DNA from: Promethearchaeota archaeon
GTDB lineage: Archaea > Asgardarchaeota > Lokiarchaeia > Sigynarchaeales > SOKP01
DNA: 6,575 nt
Reading direction: 5' to 3'
Assembly: GCA_014729315.1 (NCBI GenBank)
Contig: WJKD01000137.1
Location: forward strand, 1 to 6,575
Shown here: positions 4,568 to 6,575 of the stretch, one piece after another
How positions within the stretch are numbered: position 1 is the stretch's first letter
Layout: the number at the start of each line of letters is the position of its first letter
Translations under genes and position numbers: made by a program
The notes under the pieces: generated by a model
Seen by the model: only the letters and a program-made list of their open reading frames with translations
Databases searched by the model: none
What the model was told of the DNA's origin: nothing

Positions 4568-5773
4568 TTGAATAAATCGTTAAAAATAATTTTAGGAATA
4601 TTTTTTATTGGAATAATAATTGGAGCATCGGTTTTTGCAGTTTTTTTCTTTATTCCCTCAAAATCCAAATCTTCAGATGACGACGACGACGACGATGACA
4701 TTCTATCACCGCCAACCCCTTCTTTAATTTACGTCTTCGTAAACTCAACAATTTATACTAATCTTACATCTGAACTCTCTCAATTCAAAGATGATATTGT
4801 CAACCAAGGTTTTCAAATTCAAATTATTAATACTTCAATGGCTATGTTTCCAACTCATGACATTTTAAAAAACAATCTAACAGTTGCATACTATCAGAAT
4901 AATCTAATAGGTGCGATATTTATTGGAAGAATTTTTCCTATTTACTGGGATTATATGTATTATGGTCAACAGTTTTACACAACTTGCGATTTGTTTTATA
5001 TGGATTTAGATGGGCAATGGTCGAATAGTGGATTAAAACCCAATATATTTAATTCCCATATTGCTGGACCGGGAGATTTATATCCAGAAATCTGGTTAGC
5101 AAACATTTGCCCCGAAAGCTTAACAAATTGTAATCATACAGAATTATACGAAAAATACTTTGAAAGAAATCATAAATATCGTACTGGTCAATTGATGCGT
5201 CCTCATAAAGCATTATTGTATGTCGACGACGAATGGTCCCAATGGATTAACGAATGGAAGAGTAATTTAACAGCATATACAGGGAACCAACTTGATTATT
5301 TCTACATAAACGAAACGACTACGGCAAGTTTATATAAAGATAATTTAACAGCTATAGAAACATACGAACTTGTTCATCTAATTGTCCACTCAAGCAATAA
5401 ATCTCATTTATTTGGAGCCGTTCCAGTTAATAATTATAATCCAGCTGATGGTATAGTTACGAGTAATGATATAAGAAATCTAAACACCCAACCACTCTTT
5501 TATTCTTTTTTAGCTTGTTATACATGTAATCATACCTTTCAAGACAATATTGCTACGGAGTATTTATTTTCTAATAATACGCTCGTTGTGGTTGGTGACG
5601 GCGAGCCTGGAGGATTATGGATGCATCAACCTTATTACGATAATTTAAAACAAGGAAAAACCTTTGGAGAAGCATATTATAATTGGTTTCAAAATCCCCA
5701 ATTATGGGCTGGTCATATAAATGAATTGTATGGAATGACTCTATTAGGGGATCCACTTCTCACAATCTTCTAA
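4568..5773 (+). CDS. Membrane-anchored C25 (gingipain-like) caspase-fold protein
   Basis: The protein has 401 residues. A hydrophobic N-terminal segment (about 6-29) follows a Lys, giving a signal anchor with the body outside. Next come a Ser/Lys patch and eight consecutive aspartates (37-44), a flexible acidic spacer. The remaining 350 residues match the layout of peptidase family C25: IGAIFIGRIFP (114-124), DLFYMDLDGQW (141-151), the PEIWLANICP strand (173-182), and His274 in LIVHSS. Cys317 follows in SFLACYTCN, at the place of the catalytic cysteine after the His. The tail has FGEA (366-369) and the terminal GMTLLGDPLLTIF that commonly closes C25 domains. Family members are caspase-like cysteine endopeptidases, often exported. 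Eleven Asn-X-Ser/Thr sequons outside the membrane suit a glycosylated archaeal surface protein. Start is TTG with GAGG 7 bases upstream. No propeptide or Ig-like C-terminal domain is present. Activity and substrate are inferred only. Confidence 0.72.
   Translation: MNKSLKIILGIFFIGIIIGASVFAVFFFIPSKSKSSDDDDDDDDILSPPTPSLIYVFVNSTIYTNLTSELSQFKDDIVNQGFQIQIINTSMAMFPTHDILKNNLTVAYYQNNLIGAIFIGRIFPIYWDYMYYGQQFYTTCDLFYMDLDGQWSNSGLKPNIFNSHIAGPGDLYPEIWLANICPESLTNCNHTELYEKYFERNHKYRTGQLMRPHKALLYVDDEWSQWINEWKSNLTAYTGNQLDYFYINETTTASLYKDNLTAIETYELVHLIVHSSNKSHLFGAVPVNNYNPADGIVTSNDIRNLNTQPLFYSFLACYTCNHTFQDNIATEYLFSNNTLVVVGDGEPGGLWMHQPYYDNLKQGKTFGEAYYNWFQNPQLWAGHINELYGMTLLGDPLLTIF
4676..4699 (+). repeat. GAY codon run encoding eight aspartates
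   Basis: Eight consecutive Asp codons (GAT or GAC, with five GAC in a row) form a microsatellite-like tract inside the C25-like gene, directly after the membrane segment. Its length could vary by slippage without changing the reading frame. Confidence 0.8.
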
Positions 5774-5811
5774 TTCTCTTATCCTTTTTAAAAATAAAAT
5801 TATAATCTTAA

Positions 5812-5825
5812 TTTTTTTATTTTTT
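5812..5825 (+). terminator. Oligo-T terminator of the C25-like gene
   Basis: T7-A-T6 begins about 40 bases after the stop codon at 5773 and matches the usual archaeal termination signal. It also separates this gene from the HAD gene that follows, arguing against co-transcription. Confidence 0.5.
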
Positions 5826-5851
5826 GGGGAATAATAAGTATTACATTTCAA

Positions 5852-5865
5852 CGGATAATTAACCG
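5852..5865. promoter_or_regulatory. Imperfect palindrome just before the HAD gene
   Basis: CGGATAATTAACCG is symmetric at 12 of 14 positions and ends 2 bases before the ATG at 5868, where a ribosome-binding site would otherwise be expected. It could be an operator or a small leader structure. It is short enough to be chance. Confidence 0.22.
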
Positions 5866-5867
5866 CT

Positions 5868-6542
5868 ATGATAACAAAAAAGAAGATTTTACTCAATTTT
5901 GATTTAGATTTTACCATAATTGACAATACGATTGGTATATCAAATTCCTTCAACTATGCTCTAAATAAGTTTAATCTCCCTCCGCTGGAAGGGACTAAAA
6001 TTCAATTAATGATCGGAACACCCTTGGAGGAAATGTTTTCAAGTGTGTCGGATTCACGAATTACCGAACTATGCGCTGCCTTTAGAGATTATTACGGTTC
6101 TAAAGGAATATTTGAAGTTAAGCTTATACCTGGAGCCGTTAAAACCCTTTCAAAATTGCGAGGAGTGGGATTTAAATTAGGCGTAATAACCTCCAAGAAA
6201 CACGAAATGGCAGTCAAGCTTCTAAAAAACTTAAATCTATTCGACCTCTTTAGTTTCGTTCTCGGTGAAACTGAAGAAATTAGAAACAAATCAGATCCTA
6301 AAATAAGAGCTCTCCTAGACAATAAGTTCCCAAACCATAAATTTGCCGTGATTGGAGATCATATTAACGATAGGGCCCTTGCGGAGACTCTAAACTGCCC
6401 TTTCATAGGTGTTCTAACGGGAAACCATAGTAAGAAGCAATTAGTAAATCAAAGTAAGACTAAAACGGTCATTGTTAACAGTATTGGCGAGATTTCGGTG
6501 GAAATGGTAAGTGAGCTATTTTCAAATTCAAATTTAATCTAA
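5868..6542 (+). CDS. HAD-superfamily hydrolase, phosphoglycolate phosphatase-like
   Basis: The 224-residue length is typical of HAD subfamily I phosphatases with a helical cap. Motif I is FDLDFTIID (11-19), with Asp12 the nucleophile and Asp14 the acid/base. The usual Gly after the second Asp is Phe here. The cap lies about 20-85. Motif II is GVITSKK (105-111), with Thr108/Ser109. The motif III lysine is probably Lys141 in NKSDP. Motif IV is IGDHINDRAL (162-171), with Asp164 and Asp168 binding magnesium. All catalytic positions are thus present, and the protein should hydrolyse a small phosphomonoester in the cytoplasm. The phosphoglycolate, pyrophosphate, beta-phosphoglucomutase and sugar-phosphate branches cannot be separated from sequence by eye. 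The ATG is the first start after an in-frame TAA at 5856-5858. No Shine-Dalgarno is seen, so the mRNA may be leaderless or short-leadered. It is probably transcribed independently of the C25-like gene. Confidence 0.88.
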   Translation: MITKKKILLNFDLDFTIIDNTIGISNSFNYALNKFNLPPLEGTKIQLMIGTPLEEMFSSVSDSRITELCAAFRDYYGSKGIFEVKLIPGAVKTLSKLRGVGFKLGVITSKKHEMAVKLLKNLNLFDLFSFVLGETEEIRNKSDPKIRALLDNKFPNHKFAVIGDHINDRALAETLNCPFIGVLTGNHSKKQLVNQSKTKTVIVNSIGEISVEMVSELFSNSNLI

Positions 6543-6575
6543 ATTCATAAAAAAAAATATATTGCCTTCTCTCGA

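Noticed and set aside
4492..4701. Minus-strand frame beginning with a poly-serine run
   Set aside because: It is the shadow of the poly-aspartate codons and membrane segment of the C25-like gene on the other strand.
1..6575. CRISPR array, tRNA, rRNA, or a defence or toxin-antitoxin cassette
   Set aside because: No regularly spaced repeats, no tRNA cloverleaf elements and no rRNA motifs are seen. The nucleotidyltransferase has no visible HEPN partner, because its downstream side is outside the window.

Overview
The window is AT-rich (roughly one third G+C by eye) and looks archaeal. Several genes have TATA-like boxes about 40-90 bases upstream of their start codons, termination appears to rely on oligo-T tracts, and GTG and TTG starts follow clear Shine-Dalgarno sequences. 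The gene content fits the Asgard (Promethearchaeota) superphylum best: a long SNAP-like helical-repeat protein, a membrane-anchored C25/gingipain-like caspase-fold protein dense in N-glycosylation sequons, and a ubiquitin-fold (MoaD/ThiS) protein with a residue after its Gly-Gly. That lineage is an inference from protein style. No marker gene or rRNA is present.

Layout. Bases 1-321 (minus) hold the N-terminal part of a polymerase-beta-type nucleotidyltransferase that runs off the left edge. A divergent intergenic region leads to a 151-residue protein (538-993, plus) with two membrane helices and a short TPR domain. It converges on msrA (1112-1588, minus), methionine sulfoxide reductase A. A gene-poor stretch (1589-2194) follows. 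It holds what looks like the decayed N-terminus of a metallo-beta-lactamase-fold gene (minus, 1827-1964). Next is a MoaD/ThiS-like gene (2195-2404, minus, GTG start) ending in Gly-Gly-Tyr. From 2405 onward everything reads plus: the TPR/SNAP-like gene (2747-4354), whose true N-terminus may lie upstream behind a one-base frameshift; the C25-like protein (4568-5773, TTG start) with an eight-aspartate linker; and a HAD-family phosphatase (5868-6542). The last 33 bases hold no gene.

How the genes relate. Gaps of 94 to about 340 bases, with separate promoter-like and terminator-like sequences, argue that these are mostly single-gene units, not one operon. There is no CRISPR array, transposase, tRNA or rRNA. 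Loose themes are helical-repeat scaffolds (two TPR proteins), protein repair (MsrA), sulfur-carrier or ubiquitin-like chemistry (MoaD-like), and surface proteolysis (C25-like). Nothing in the sequence shows that they act together. The observations most worth a second look are the Gly-Gly-Tyr tail, the surface-anchored caspase-fold protein, the possible frameshift at the head of the SNAP-like gene, and the MBL-fold relic with an in-frame TGA.
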